Translations under genes and position numbers: made by a program
Source: Flavobacterium sp. Root901
Lineage (GTDB): Bacteria; Bacteroidota; Bacteroidia; Flavobacteriales; Flavobacteriaceae
Assembly: GCF_001429765.1 (NCBI RefSeq)
Contig: NZ_LMJB01000011.1
Coordinates: 1-64,000 of the forward strand
Length of the DNA: 64,000 nt
Direction of reading: 5' to 3'
Shown: positions 34,244 to 42,929 of the stretch, one piece after another
How the letters are laid out: every line of letters begins with the position of its first letter
How positions within the stretch are numbered: position 1 is the stretch's first letter
Notes under the pieces: generated by a model
Databases searched by the model: none
Seen by the model: the letters and a program-made list of their open reading frames with translations, nothing else
Told to the model about the DNA's origin: nothing

Positions 34244-35218
34244 ATGAAAAAAATATTAACCCTGATAACATCACTTTGTGTTTTTGGAGCCTGTTCGCAG
34301 GAAAAAGACACAAATTTGCCAAAAGAAACAAAATCCGGTTCGATTTTGCTGGCAGATCCAACGATTTTTTACAATAACGGAATGTATTATTTATACGGAA
34401 CCACAACTGGAGATATTCCAAATGGTGAAGGTTTTCAGGTTTATACGTCAACTAATTTAAAAGACTGGAAAGGTCCGGCTGGAGCACAAAATGGTCTGGC
34501 TTTAAAAAAAGGTGATGCTTTTGGAGATAAAGGTTTTTGGGCTCCGCAGATTCTTTCGTATAAAAACAAATTTTATATGATTTATACGGCAAATGAAAAT
34601 ATCGCCGCAGCAAGCAGTGATAGTCCGCTTGGGCCATTTAAAAGCGAATCAAAAGAGCCAATTATAAAAACCGGAAATCAGATTGACCCGTTTATTTTTA
34701 TTGATGAAGACGGGAAAAAATACCTGTATCATGTTCGGTTAACAAACGGAAACAGGATTTTTGCCGCAGAAATAAACGACGATCTTCAAAGCATAAAACC
34801 AGAAACTTTAACGGAATGTATTTTAGGAGTTTTGCCTTGGGAAAACACCCAAAACGTAAGCTGGCCGGTTACAGAAGGTCCAACAGTTTTAAAGCACAAC
34901 GGTTTGTATTATATGATTTATTCGGCAAATGATTTCAGAAATCCGGATTATGCTGTAGGTTATGCGACGAGCAAGAATCCGCTTGGTCCTTGGGAAAAAG
35001 CTGCAGACAGCCCAATTATCAGCAGGAAAAACACCAAACAAAACGGAATTGGGCATGGCGATGTTTTTTGGGACAAAAACAATAAAATGTATTATGTTTT
35101 GCACACACATTATAATGAAAGTGCCGTTTCTCCAAGAAAAGCAGGAATTATTGCCATAGAATTTAAAGATGGAAAAATAACGGCTGATCCTGCCAGTTTT
35201 CAATTTTTAAAAAATTAG
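34244..35218 (+). CDS. GH43 glycosidase, lipoprotein
   Basis: A 324-residue lipoprotein (LTLITSLCVFGAC, Cys17). GH43 propeller with base Asp38 (SILLADPTIFYNNGMYYLYG), GFWAPQILSYKNKFYMIYTA, the second Asp in NQIDPFIFIDEDGKKYLYH and the acid Glu in PVTEGPTVLKHNGLYYMIYS, then NGIGHGDVFWDKNNKMYYVL. The trio is complete. The ATG at 34244 starts the lipoprotein signal; the reading frame is open back to an ATG at 34145, but that part encodes no signal. Substrate probably alpha-L-arabinofuranoside or beta-xyloside; subfamily unresolved. It ends the plant-glycan PUL and is followed by a terminator. Confidence 0.9.
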   Translation: MKKILTLITSLCVFGACSQEKDTNLPKETKSGSILLADPTIFYNNGMYYLYGTTTGDIPNGEGFQVYTSTNLKDWKGPAGAQNGLALKKGDAFGDKGFWAPQILSYKNKFYMIYTANENIAAASSDSPLGPFKSESKEPIIKTGNQIDPFIFIDEDGKKYLYHVRLTNGNRIFAAEINDDLQSIKPETLTECILGVLPWENTQNVSWPVTEGPTVLKHNGLYYMIYSANDFRNPDYAVGYATSKNPLGPWEKAADSPIISRKNTKQNGIGHGDVFWDKNNKMYYVLHTHYNESAVSPRKAGIIAIEFKDGKITADPASFQFLKN

Positions 35219-35223
35219 TAATT

Positions 35224-35253
35224 AAAAGCCTTCAGTATTTGAAGGCTTTTTTT
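35224..35253 (+). terminator. Terminator of the plant-glycan PUL
   Basis: Stem AAAAGCCTTC (35224-35233) / GAAGGCTTTT (35241-35250) with a 7-nt loop and a T-run, directly after the last GH43 gene. Confidence 0.88.
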
Positions 35254-35260
35254 ATTCATG

Positions 35261-35349
35261 GAAAGTTTCAAAACCTTATGGATATGAGTTAAACTTTTTT
35301 CGTTTTTTGAAACAAGTTAACTCATATTTTTTTATAAGGATAAACTTTC
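35261..35349. repeat. Nested inverted repeat before the RNA ligase
   Basis: Three ordered arm pairs: GAAAGTTT (35261-35268) / AAACTTTC (35342-35349), CCTTAT (35274-35279) / ATAAGG (35334-35339), and ATATGAGTTAA (35282-35292) / TTAACTCATAT (35317-35327). The centre is T-rich. The whole 89-bp element can fold into one long imperfect hairpin. It has the form of a small palindromic element or a structured leader for the RNA ligase, whose ATG is 68 bp on. Confidence 0.65.
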
Positions 35350-35416
35350 AAAAAATCAAAAAGAACATCTAAATTTGCAGATATTTAAAGGGAATATTTA
35401 TTAATAAAAAAGTGAG

Positions 35417-36445
35417 ATGAGTCATTTTTCTGAATATGAAAAGATGCCTGAAAACTTTAATCAGTTAGGGCAGAATGAAAAGCTTGTAAAAAATATGAAC
35501 AGGCTGAAATGGGTAGTGACAGAAAAAATACATGGAGCTAATTTTAGTTTTATTTATCAAAACAGGAATTTAAACTTTGCAAAAAGAAAAGAGATTTTAA
35601 AATGGAACGATGATTTCTTTGGATTTCAAGCTGTAATAAATAAAACAGAAACTCAGATAATCTCCCTTTTTGAACAACTAAGCATTGACTTTAAGGCAGA
35701 TAAATATATCATTTACGGCGAATTATTTGGCGGACATTATCCTCATCAGGTTATAGTTCCTGAACCCAATTTGCAGGCAATACAGACAGGTGTTTATTAT
35801 TCACCGTCAATTAATTTTTGTGCATTTGATATTGCTTTTGAAAAGAATGGTAAAAAAGAATATCTGGATTATGAACTTGCAGTTTCTTACTTCGAAAGAT
35901 TTTCTGTTTTTTATGCTCAGATTCTCTTTAAAGGAAAACTAAATGAGGCTTTGGAATTCAATAAGAGGATTAGCTCAACCATTCCGGCTTTGTTAAATCT
36001 GCCTACAATTCAGGAAAATTTAATTGAAGGAATTGTCGTGAAACCGTTAAAGCATACGGGATTAATTAATGATAATGAAAGGCCGGTAATAAAGCTGAAA
36101 AATCCGGAATTTAAGGAGCAAAAATTCCATCAGGCTCAGAATTGGTTTTACATTCCTGAGGTTTCATCACATTCTGAAGAATTGACTTTCCTGATTGATG
36201 ATCTTCGGTCTTATATTACCCAAAACAGATTGAATAGTGTATTGTCCAAAATCGGTGCAATTGATTTTAAAAATAGTCAACGAATGGAAAGTATCTACAA
36301 TGAATTCATCGAAGATGTTTTATTGGATTTTACTATACAAAATGATAAAATTCTTGATGAAATTTCAGATGAACAAAGAAAATGGATTATAGATCGCATA
36401 AAACCGGAAATAACAGTATTGGTTGAAAATCATAATCGGATTTAG
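35417..36445 (+). CDS. T4 Rnl2-family RNA ligase
   Basis: A 342-residue ATP-dependent RNA ligase. The nucleotidyltransferase motifs are complete: motif I with the AMP-accepting Lys37 (WVVTEKIHGANFSF, close to REKIHGTNFS of T4 Rnl2), FAKR, motif III YIIYGELFGG, IIIa FCAFDI, motif IV EGIVVKPL and motif V PVIKLKNPEF. A helical C-terminal part of about 100 residues follows (LIDDLRSYITQNRLNSVLSK...), as in Rnl2. It should seal nicks or breaks in RNA, most often in duplex RNA repair. It has no signal peptide, so it acts in the cytoplasm. It lies alone between two carbohydrate loci, with no end-healing kinase/phosphatase partner next to it. Confidence 0.93.
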   Translation: MSHFSEYEKMPENFNQLGQNEKLVKNMNRLKWVVTEKIHGANFSFIYQNRNLNFAKRKEILKWNDDFFGFQAVINKTETQIISLFEQLSIDFKADKYIIYGELFGGHYPHQVIVPEPNLQAIQTGVYYSPSINFCAFDIAFEKNGKKEYLDYELAVSYFERFSVFYAQILFKGKLNEALEFNKRISSTIPALLNLPTIQENLIEGIVVKPLKHTGLINDNERPVIKLKNPEFKEQKFHQAQNWFYIPEVSSHSEELTFLIDDLRSYITQNRLNSVLSKIGAIDFKNSQRMESIYNEFIEDVLLDFTIQNDKILDEISDEQRKWIIDRIKPEITVLVENHNRI

Positions 36446-36574
36446 TAAATCTGCTTTTTTAGAGCAGGTTAAATTTTTCGAAAACTCTTTCAAAACAGTT
36501 GTTGGTCGAAATAATAACAATTAGAAAAGGAATTTAAATTAATATTGTGTTCTTACTACTTAATAAGCTGCACG

Positions 36575-38674
36575 ATGAAAAATGTTTTTCTTGTTTTATG
36601 CATTATCTGCATTGTATTTTCTGCTAAAAGTCAAAATAAAGTAAAAGCTCCGGAGCCTTTTGGGCCGCTTCCTACGCAAAAACAAATAGACTGGCAGGAA
36701 ATGGAATTTTATGCTTTCGTACATTTTTCATTAAACACTTTTACTAATAAAGAGTGGGGTTACGGTGATGAATCTCCGGAATTGTTTAATCCAACAAATT
36801 TAGATGTCCGTCAATGGGCGCGTATTGTAAAAGCGGCCGGAATGAAAGGGATTATTTTAGTAGCAAAACATCACGACGGATTTTGTTTATGGCCATCGGC
36901 GTATACGGAACGTTCTGTGAAAAATTCTCCATGGAAAAACGGAAAAGGCGATTTGGTAAAAGAATTGGCCGCAGCCTGCAAAGAATACAATTTAAAATTA
37001 GGATTATATCTTTCGCCCTGGGACAGAAACCGTGCAGATTACGGCAAACCGGAATATGTAACTTATTTTAGAAATCAGCTTAAAGAATTATTAACAAACT
37101 ATGGTGATGTTTTTGAAATGTGGTTTGACGGTGCCAATGGCGGCGACGGTTATTACGGCGGTGCCAATGAAACCCGAAAAATCAATACGCTTGAATATTA
37201 CAATTGGGATGAAACCTATAAGCTGATATACAAAATTGCACCTAAAACCCTTGTTTGGGGAGTTGGTCCTTCTGAAGCAAGATGGATTGGAAATGAAGAA
37301 GGCCGTGCGGGAAAAACAAACTGGTCTCTTTTACGTCAGAAAGATGAGCTGGCAGGAAAGGTTCATTATACCGAATTTATGTCGGGACATGAGGATGGTG
37401 AAAAATGGGTTCCGGGAGAAGCCGATGTTTCAATAAGACCGGGATGGTTTTATCATTCGGTGGAAGATGATAAAGTACGTTCGCTGGATGAAATGGTCGA
37501 TATTTATTATGAATCCATTGGGCGAAATGCAACTTTGTTATTAAATCTTCCGGTTGATAAAAGAGGTTTGGTTCATGAAAATGATGAAAAAAGATTAAAA
37601 GAATTAGTCGAAGTAATAAAAGCCGATTTTAAAACAGAGTTACTATCAAAAACAAAAATTTATGCTGATAATGAGCGAGGAAATAGTTTAGAGTTTACTG
37701 CGAAAAATGTTGCTGATGCAAATAAAAACTCCTATTGGGCTACAGACGATAATGTAAAAACAGCTTCAATAACTTTTGAATTTGACAAGCCAACGGATAT
37801 TAATCGAATTGTACTTCAGGAATATATTGCACTTGGACAGCGTGTAAAAGCATTCAATGTTGAGGTTAAAGTAGATGGAAACTGGCAAATGGCGGCGAAT
37901 GAAACTACCATTGGTTATAAAAGAATTTTAAGAATTGGCCGGGTTAAGGCATCGGCATTGAGAATCAATATTACCAATTCGAAAGCAAATATTGCAATCT
38001 CAAATATTCAGGCTTATAATGCACCCACTTTTGTTCGTATGCCTGAAATTCAGCGTGATAAAAACGGAGAAGTAACCATAAAATCAGAAAACGGGAATCC
38101 TGTTTATTATTCGCTTGACGGAAAAAATCCAACGAAAAAAAGTACTTTATATAAAGGAGCATTCAAATATAACAAAGCCGTTACTATAAAAGCGATTGCT
38201 ATCGATGCTGCAGAAAATATCAGCAGTGCTGTAAAAACTGCAAAATACGGCGCATCAAAAGAAAACTGGAAAATCATTCAGGCTTCAGGCGGTGATTTAA
38301 AAACTGCTGACCGAATTATCGACGGAGATCCAAACACGGAGTGGAGTTTTGGAAATGAAACCCATAAACTTCCTCAGGAAATAACAATAGATATGGGAAG
38401 TATCACATCGCTCAACGGATTTACGTATATACCGCAGCAGGTGGGCAACAATCTTAATTTAATTTCAAATTATGAATTTTACACCAGTACTGACAATATA
38501 AACTGGATATTAAAGTCTGAAGGTGAATTTTCGAATATTAAACACAATCCGATTGAGCAGGTTAAGACTTTCAAAAAGACCGAGGCCAGATACATTCGTT
38601 TTATAGCGAAGGCAGCAGTAGCAAAGGGATTCACTGCTTCGATTGCCGAAATAAATATAATCGAAGGATTATAA
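36575..38674 (+). CDS. Secreted GH29 alpha-L-fucosidase with C-terminal carbohydrate-binding region
   Basis: A 699-residue secreted enzyme (signal MKNVFLVLCIICIVFSAKS-QN). The GH29 barrel shows WARIVKAAGMKGIILVAKHH, DGFCLWPSAY, and the nucleophile Asp185 (FEMWFDGANGG). After about residue 350 come an F5/8-type-C-like module (NSYWATDDNVKTASITFEF), a chitobiase-like strand domain (GNPVYYSLDGKNPTKKSTLY) and a second F5/8-type-C-like module (IDGDPNTEWSFGN...YIRFIAKA). It removes fucose from glycans. The ATG at 36575 starts the signal peptide. It is 140 bp before the NagB fusion and is a different branch from the GH29 at 57277, which lacks the extra modules. Confidence 0.94.
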   Translation: MKNVFLVLCIICIVFSAKSQNKVKAPEPFGPLPTQKQIDWQEMEFYAFVHFSLNTFTNKEWGYGDESPELFNPTNLDVRQWARIVKAAGMKGIILVAKHHDGFCLWPSAYTERSVKNSPWKNGKGDLVKELAAACKEYNLKLGLYLSPWDRNRADYGKPEYVTYFRNQLKELLTNYGDVFEMWFDGANGGDGYYGGANETRKINTLEYYNWDETYKLIYKIAPKTLVWGVGPSEARWIGNEEGRAGKTNWSLLRQKDELAGKVHYTEFMSGHEDGEKWVPGEADVSIRPGWFYHSVEDDKVRSLDEMVDIYYESIGRNATLLLNLPVDKRGLVHENDEKRLKELVEVIKADFKTELLSKTKIYADNERGNSLEFTAKNVADANKNSYWATDDNVKTASITFEFDKPTDINRIVLQEYIALGQRVKAFNVEVKVDGNWQMAANETTIGYKRILRIGRVKASALRINITNSKANIAISNIQAYNAPTFVRMPEIQRDKNGEVTIKSENGNPVYYSLDGKNPTKKSTLYKGAFKYNKAVTIKAIAIDAAENISSAVKTAKYGASKENWKIIQASGGDLKTADRIIDGDPNTEWSFGNETHKLPQEITIDMGSITSLNGFTYIPQQVGNNLNLISNYEFYTSTDNINWILKSEGEFSNIKHNPIEQVKTFKKTEARYIRFIAKAAVAKGFTASIAEINIIEGL

Positions 38675-38814
38675 TTGCCTTTTGAATTGTAATCTTTTTG
38701 CTTAAAGTTACGAATTTTGTCTTATAGCGAAGGTTACAGGTTATTAGTCGAATTTTTGATTATTTACATTATCTAATATTTAATTTTATACTAAATAATT
38801 AGAACAACAGGCAA

Positions 38815-40728
38815 ATGATTAAAGAAAGTATAAATTTCAAAGAAGCTGGAAAGTTCGAAGAAACGCGTTTTGAAAAGATTCACAATGTAATTTTTGATTC
38901 GTCTAAAGAGGCTTCGATTTTAGTAGCTCAGGAAATAGCCAATATCATTCAGAGAAAAGAAGAATTAAACGAACCTTGTGTTTTAGGTTTGGCAACCGGA
39001 TCTTCTCCCATAAAAGTTTATGAAGAATTAGTTCGTCTTCATAAAGAAGAAGGTTTAAGTTTTGAAAACGTAGTAACTTTTAACTTAGATGAGTATTATC
39101 CGATGGATAAAAACGACATTCAAAGTTACTGGTATTTTATGCATGAGCATCTTTTTAATCATGTTAACATTTTGCCGCAAAATATTAATATTCCTGACGG
39201 AAACATCAGCAATGAAGATCTTCAGCAATATTGTATTGATTATGAAATGAAAATTAAAGCCTATGGCGGATTGGATTTTCAGCTTTTAGGAATTGGAAGA
39301 ACGGGGCATATCGGTTTTAATGAGCCGGGATCTCACGTAAATTCAGGAACCAGAAGCATTACCCTGGACCACTTAACCCGTGTTGATGCGGCTTCCTCTT
39401 TTTTAGGAATTGACAATGTGCCCAGAAAAGCTATTACAATGGGAATTGGTACAGTAAAAAATGCCAAAAGAATTGTACTCCTTGGATGGGGAATCAGCAA
39501 AGCAGAAATTATAAAGAAAACAATCGAAGGTGAAATTTCATCCAGAGTTCCGGCGACATATTTACAACAGCACAACAACACAACTTTTGTTTTAGATACC
39601 GAGGCTTCGTCTGAATTAACGAGAGTAAAAACGCCATGGTTGGTAAAATCGGTAATCTGGACAGACGAATTAAAACTGAAAGCCGTGGCCTGGTTAAGCG
39701 AATTGACCAAAAAACCTTTCCTGAAACTGACAGACAAGGATTATAATGATAACGGAATGTCCAGCGTTTTGACGGAAGAAGGAACTGCATACAATTTGAA
39801 TATTAAAATGTTCAATAAAATCCAGCAGACTATAACGGGCTGGCCGGGCGGAAAACCAAATGCAGATGATACGTACAGACCGGAACGTGCCACTCCGGAA
39901 AGAAAAAGAATCATCATTTTTAGTCCGCATCCGGATGATGATGTGATTTCGATGGGAGGAACTTTTGACCGATTGGTAGAGCAGGGGCACGATGTTCATA
40001 TTGCCTATCAGACTTCTGGAAATATTGCCGTTTCGAATCAGGAAGCTTTAAAATTTGCCGAAATTACAAAAGCTCTAAATGCTGATTCTATTGAAGCGGA
40101 AAATATTATTGACTTTTTGAAAAACAAAAAAAGTAATGATATCGATTCTCTGGAAGTTAGAAAACTAAAAGGTTTAATTAGAAGAAGTGAATCTTTGGCA
40201 GCAACAAGATATTTAGGTCTTCCGGATTCTAATGTGAATTTCCTTGATCTTCCTTTTTATGAAACCGGAACGGTAAAGAAAAATAATCTTGGTGAAGCTG
40301 ATGTCCAGATTATGTGTGATATCATCGAAAAAATAAAACCTCATCAAATTTATGCAGCCGGAGATTTAGCAGATCCGCACGGAACGCACAAGGTTTGTCT
40401 GGATAGCTTATTTGAAGCTTTGAAACGATTGAAACACAAAAGTTTTATGGATGACTGCTGGGTTTGGCTTTACCGAGGGGCATGGCATGAGTGGGAGACG
40501 TACCAGATTGAAATGGCGGTTCCGATGAGTCCGGATCAGGTGCTGAAAAAGCGTCATGCAATTTTCTATCACCAGTCTCAAAAAGATGGTGTAATGTTTC
40601 AGGGCGATGACAGCAGGGAATTCTGGATTAGGGCAGAAGACAGAAACAGATTAACAGCAGAAAAATATCACGCTTTAGGTTTAGCAGATTACTCTGCAAT
40701 TGAAGCTTTTAAGAGGTATTTCTTCTAA
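38815..40728 (+). CDS. nagB: Glucosamine-6-phosphate deaminase fused to a PIG-L deacetylase-like domain
   Basis: A 637-residue cytoplasmic fusion. Residues about 20-290 are NagB: CVLGLATGSSPIKVYEELV, VVTFNLDEYYPM with the catalytic Asp, and LGIGRTGHIGFNEPGSHVNS. From about 365 a PIG-L/LmbE domain begins: RIIIFSPHPDDDVISMGGTF with the zinc-binding His372-Pro-Asp-Asp, and the second metal motif AAGDLADPHGTHKVCLDSLF. NagB converts glucosamine 6-phosphate to fructose 6-phosphate and ammonia. The PIG-L part could remove an acetyl group from a GlcNAc derivative first, but that is inferred. This fusion is found in many Bacteroidota. It supplies the last step for GlcNAc from N-glycans. Confidence 0.95.
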   Translation: MIKESINFKEAGKFEETRFEKIHNVIFDSSKEASILVAQEIANIIQRKEELNEPCVLGLATGSSPIKVYEELVRLHKEEGLSFENVVTFNLDEYYPMDKNDIQSYWYFMHEHLFNHVNILPQNINIPDGNISNEDLQQYCIDYEMKIKAYGGLDFQLLGIGRTGHIGFNEPGSHVNSGTRSITLDHLTRVDAASSFLGIDNVPRKAITMGIGTVKNAKRIVLLGWGISKAEIIKKTIEGEISSRVPATYLQQHNNTTFVLDTEASSELTRVKTPWLVKSVIWTDELKLKAVAWLSELTKKPFLKLTDKDYNDNGMSSVLTEEGTAYNLNIKMFNKIQQTITGWPGGKPNADDTYRPERATPERKRIIIFSPHPDDDVISMGGTFDRLVEQGHDVHIAYQTSGNIAVSNQEALKFAEITKALNADSIEAENIIDFLKNKKSNDIDSLEVRKLKGLIRRSESLAATRYLGLPDSNVNFLDLPFYETGTVKKNNLGEADVQIMCDIIEKIKPHQIYAAGDLADPHGTHKVCLDSLFEALKRLKHKSFMDDCWVWLYRGAWHEWETYQIEMAVPMSPDQVLKKRHAIFYHQSQKDGVMFQGDDSREFWIRAEDRNRLTAEKYHALGLADYSAIEAFKRYFF

Positions 40729-40791
40729 GAAAATATTTAAAATAAAATAGACTATTTCATGTGGTTTATTTGGTTAGTTACCAAGTTTTGA

Positions 40792-40823
40792 AATGCAGCC
40801 GTGGTTGGCTGCATTTTTTTTTT
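40792..40823 (+). terminator. Terminator after nagB
   Basis: Stem AATGCAGCC (40792-40800) / GGCTGCATT (40807-40815) with a 6-nt loop and a run of ten Ts. A clear intrinsic terminator. Confidence 0.92.
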
Positions 40824-40897
40824 GTGTATAGGTTTTAACGCAGAGGTTTTTCGCAGAGCACGTCGTCATTTTTTGTATGTCAGCTAAAAAGAAAAAA

Positions 40898-40928
40898 CCT
40901 TTGTCAAAGTTTCAAACTTTGACAAAGG
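40898..40928. repeat. 31-nt perfect palindrome with two CTTTGWCAAAG cores
   Basis: Arms of 15 bp (40898-40912 and 40914-40928, CCTTTGTCAAAGTTT and its complement) around one base. Each arm contains the smaller palindrome CTTTGWCAAAG (40899-40909, 40917-40927). The core recurs at 51574-51584 and 57186-57196, always between genes. It lies at the 3' end of the LytTR gene, so it may also serve as its transcript end. Confidence 0.75.
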
Positions 40929-40968
40929 TCTGCGAAATTAGACTTTTAACATCTAACTCATTTACAAA

Positions 40969-41682
40969 CTATATAGAAGAATTTAAAATTCTTTGTTTTA
41001 CATGATCGATGTATGATCTTCCAATTACATATCTAAGTCCTTCTATTTCAATGCTGTTTCCTTCAACGGCGTCGATTTTATCAATTGCAATGGTGTAGGA
41101 TCTGTGAATTCTCAGAAAGTTTTTTTCGGGAAGTAAATCTGTAAAATCAGATAATGTGCTGTGTATAATGTATTTTCCTGTTGTAGTGTTGATTTTTAAA
41201 TAATCTTTTAGGCTTTCAATAACCAGAATTTCGTTGAAGAAAATCTTCTTCATTCTTTTTTTATCAATCTTAACAAAAATAAAAGGGCTGTCGGGATTAC
41301 TTTCTAGTGGAGTATTGGTTTTATTCTCTAATCTCTTGCTGATTTTATTCAGCGCTTTCATTAATCTTGGAAACTCGATGGGTTTTACCAGATAATCTAA
41401 AACGTCGAGTTCGTAAGTTTCGATTGCAAACTGGCTGTAAGCACTTGTAATGACTAATAATGGGGGATTATCAAGACTTTTAATAAAATTAATCCCATCT
41501 AAAACCGGCATATTTATATCAAGAAAAATAACATCAACTTTATTATTTTTCAAAAAATTCAGGCCTTCAATCGGATTACTGAAAGTATCTATTACCTCAA
41601 AATTTTCAAGCGGCTCTAAATAGTTTTTTATAACATTGATTGCCAATGGCTCATCATCAATAATCAAACATTTTATTCTCAT
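40969..41682 (-). CDS. LytTR-family response regulator
   Basis: A 237-residue response regulator. Receiver domain with the acidic pocket (CLIIDDEPLAINVIKNYLEP), phosphoacceptor Asp55 (VDVIFLDINMPVLDG) and switch residues (LLVITSAYSQFAIETYELDV, then LDYLVKPIEF). The C-terminal 100 residues are a LytTR DNA-binding domain (IFVKIDKKRMKKIFFNEILV, SLKDYLKINT, FLRIHRSYTIAIDKID, YVIGRSYIDHVKQ). It is 68 bp after the kinase gene and is its partner. The pair sits in the middle of the N-glycan genes and is divergent from a GH92 mannosidase, so it may control them. Confidence 0.94.
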   Translation of the reverse strand: MRIKCLIIDDEPLAINVIKNYLEPLENFEVIDTFSNPIEGLNFLKNNKVDVIFLDINMPVLDGINFIKSLDNPPLLVITSAYSQFAIETYELDVLDYLVKPIEFPRLMKALNKISKRLENKTNTPLESNPDSPFIFVKIDKKRMKKIFFNEILVIESLKDYLKINTTTGKYIIHSTLSDFTDLLPEKNFLRIHRSYTIAIDKIDAVEGNSIEIEGLRYVIGRSYIDHVKQRILNSSI

Positions 41683-41750
41683 TTCTATAATCTTATGTTA
41701 TCGAGCGAAATATTTTATCAGGGTAAACTTATATACGAAGAAAAGTTGTG

Positions 41751-42809
41751 TCAGGTTACTTTAATCACCAGCTTTACGACAAAAATATTCTTTTTATTTT
41801 TAAATGAAAGCTTATAGTCACTTTTATTATATCCTAATTCCAGTCTTTTTTTGACATTTTCTATACCTATACCACTTGACTTGTTAAAATTGTCCTGATG
41901 TTGTGTAATTTCTGGCGTTGGGTTGGAAATAGTAAAGTGCAGGAAATCATCTTTTACCTTAAACCGGATGTCAATTTTTACTTTTCCGGTGTTTTTATTT
42001 ACGCCGTGCTTAAAAGCATTTTCTACAAAAGTCAGTAAAATTACCGGAGAAATTTCTTTATCGTGAATATCGCCGGAAACTTCCATGTTTACTTCCAGAC
42101 GTTCGTCATTTCTGATTCTTTCCAGATCAAGGTAATTCTGAATGCAGAGAATCTCATTTTCTAAACTTTGTTTTTTTCCTTGTGTGTCATAAAGCATATA
42201 ACGCATTAACTCTGAAAGTTTTAAAACAATCTTTGGCGTTTTGTTTGATTTTTCTACCGATAAAGAATAGATATTATTTAAAGTATTGAAGAAAAAATGC
42301 GGGGAGATTTGGGATTTCAGGAAAAGCAGTTCTGTCTCCAGCTGCGATTTCTCCAGATCTGTTACTCTTTTTTGTTCTTTTAAAAAGTCTAACGTAATTT
42401 TAATTGCCGTAACAAAGGTCATTACATACAATTCTCCCATCATCATATCAATGGTATAATTGAGTGTTAATTTGTCAATTGTTTGCGGACCTTCCGGCCA
42501 TACTTCATGTGTGATTAAGAGGTAAGTAAGATTAAATTTTATTAAAACCATAGCAAAAATGGCAGATAAAACCGCGAGTACATATAAAATGTATTTTTTT
42601 CGATAAACGAGATGCGGCATAAAAACCAGAATATTCAAATAACATAATGTCATATGAATAGGAAAACCCAGTAAATTAGTTTTTAGAGAATAGAGATAGT
42701 CATTAAAATAGCTTCCCCATCTAAAAGTATTAAATAAGAAATAAGTCAGCCAAAAAACCACATGATAATACAAAGGTATGCGGTATAATTTGTTAGAATT
42801 GAAATTCAT
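41751..42809 (-). CDS. LytS-type sensor histidine kinase
   Basis: A 352-residue inner-membrane kinase. The N-terminal 140 residues have about four hydrophobic segments (YYHVVFWLTYFLF, IHMTLCYLNILVFM, YILYVLAVLSAIFAMVLI, ELYVMTFVTAIKITL) and no obvious periplasmic sensor domain. The kinase part has the phosphoacceptor His171 (QISPHFFFNTLNNIYSL) of the His_kinase (LytS/YehU) family and an ATPase lobe (LLTFVENAFKHGVNK, SGIGIENVKKRLEL). It is divergent from the GH92 gene with about 120 bp between them. The signal it senses is unknown. Confidence 0.93.
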   Translation of the reverse strand: MNFNSNKLYRIPLYYHVVFWLTYFLFNTFRWGSYFNDYLYSLKTNLLGFPIHMTLCYLNILVFMPHLVYRKKYILYVLAVLSAIFAMVLIKFNLTYLLITHEVWPEGPQTIDKLTLNYTIDMMMGELYVMTFVTAIKITLDFLKEQKRVTDLEKSQLETELLFLKSQISPHFFFNTLNNIYSLSVEKSNKTPKIVLKLSELMRYMLYDTQGKKQSLENEILCIQNYLDLERIRNDERLEVNMEVSGDIHDKEISPVILLTFVENAFKHGVNKNTGKVKIDIRFKVKDDFLHFTISNPTPEITQHQDNFNKSSGIGIENVKKRLELGYNKSDYKLSFKNKKNIFVVKLVIKVT

Positions 42810-42929
42810 AATATGAGTATGTTTTGTGACTTTTTTTGATGTTTATCTAAGTTTATGTGTTATCCGTCTAAATAAGTTTTAATAAAAAGTCAGTTTGTTT
42901 AAATTTAAAGTTAATTAAGGTTGTTTTAT

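Noticed and set aside
35417..36445. Prophage remnant around the RNA ligase
   Set aside because: T4-like ligases suggest phage origin, but no integrase, capsid, tail or lysis gene lies nearby, and both flanks are ordinary glycan genes.
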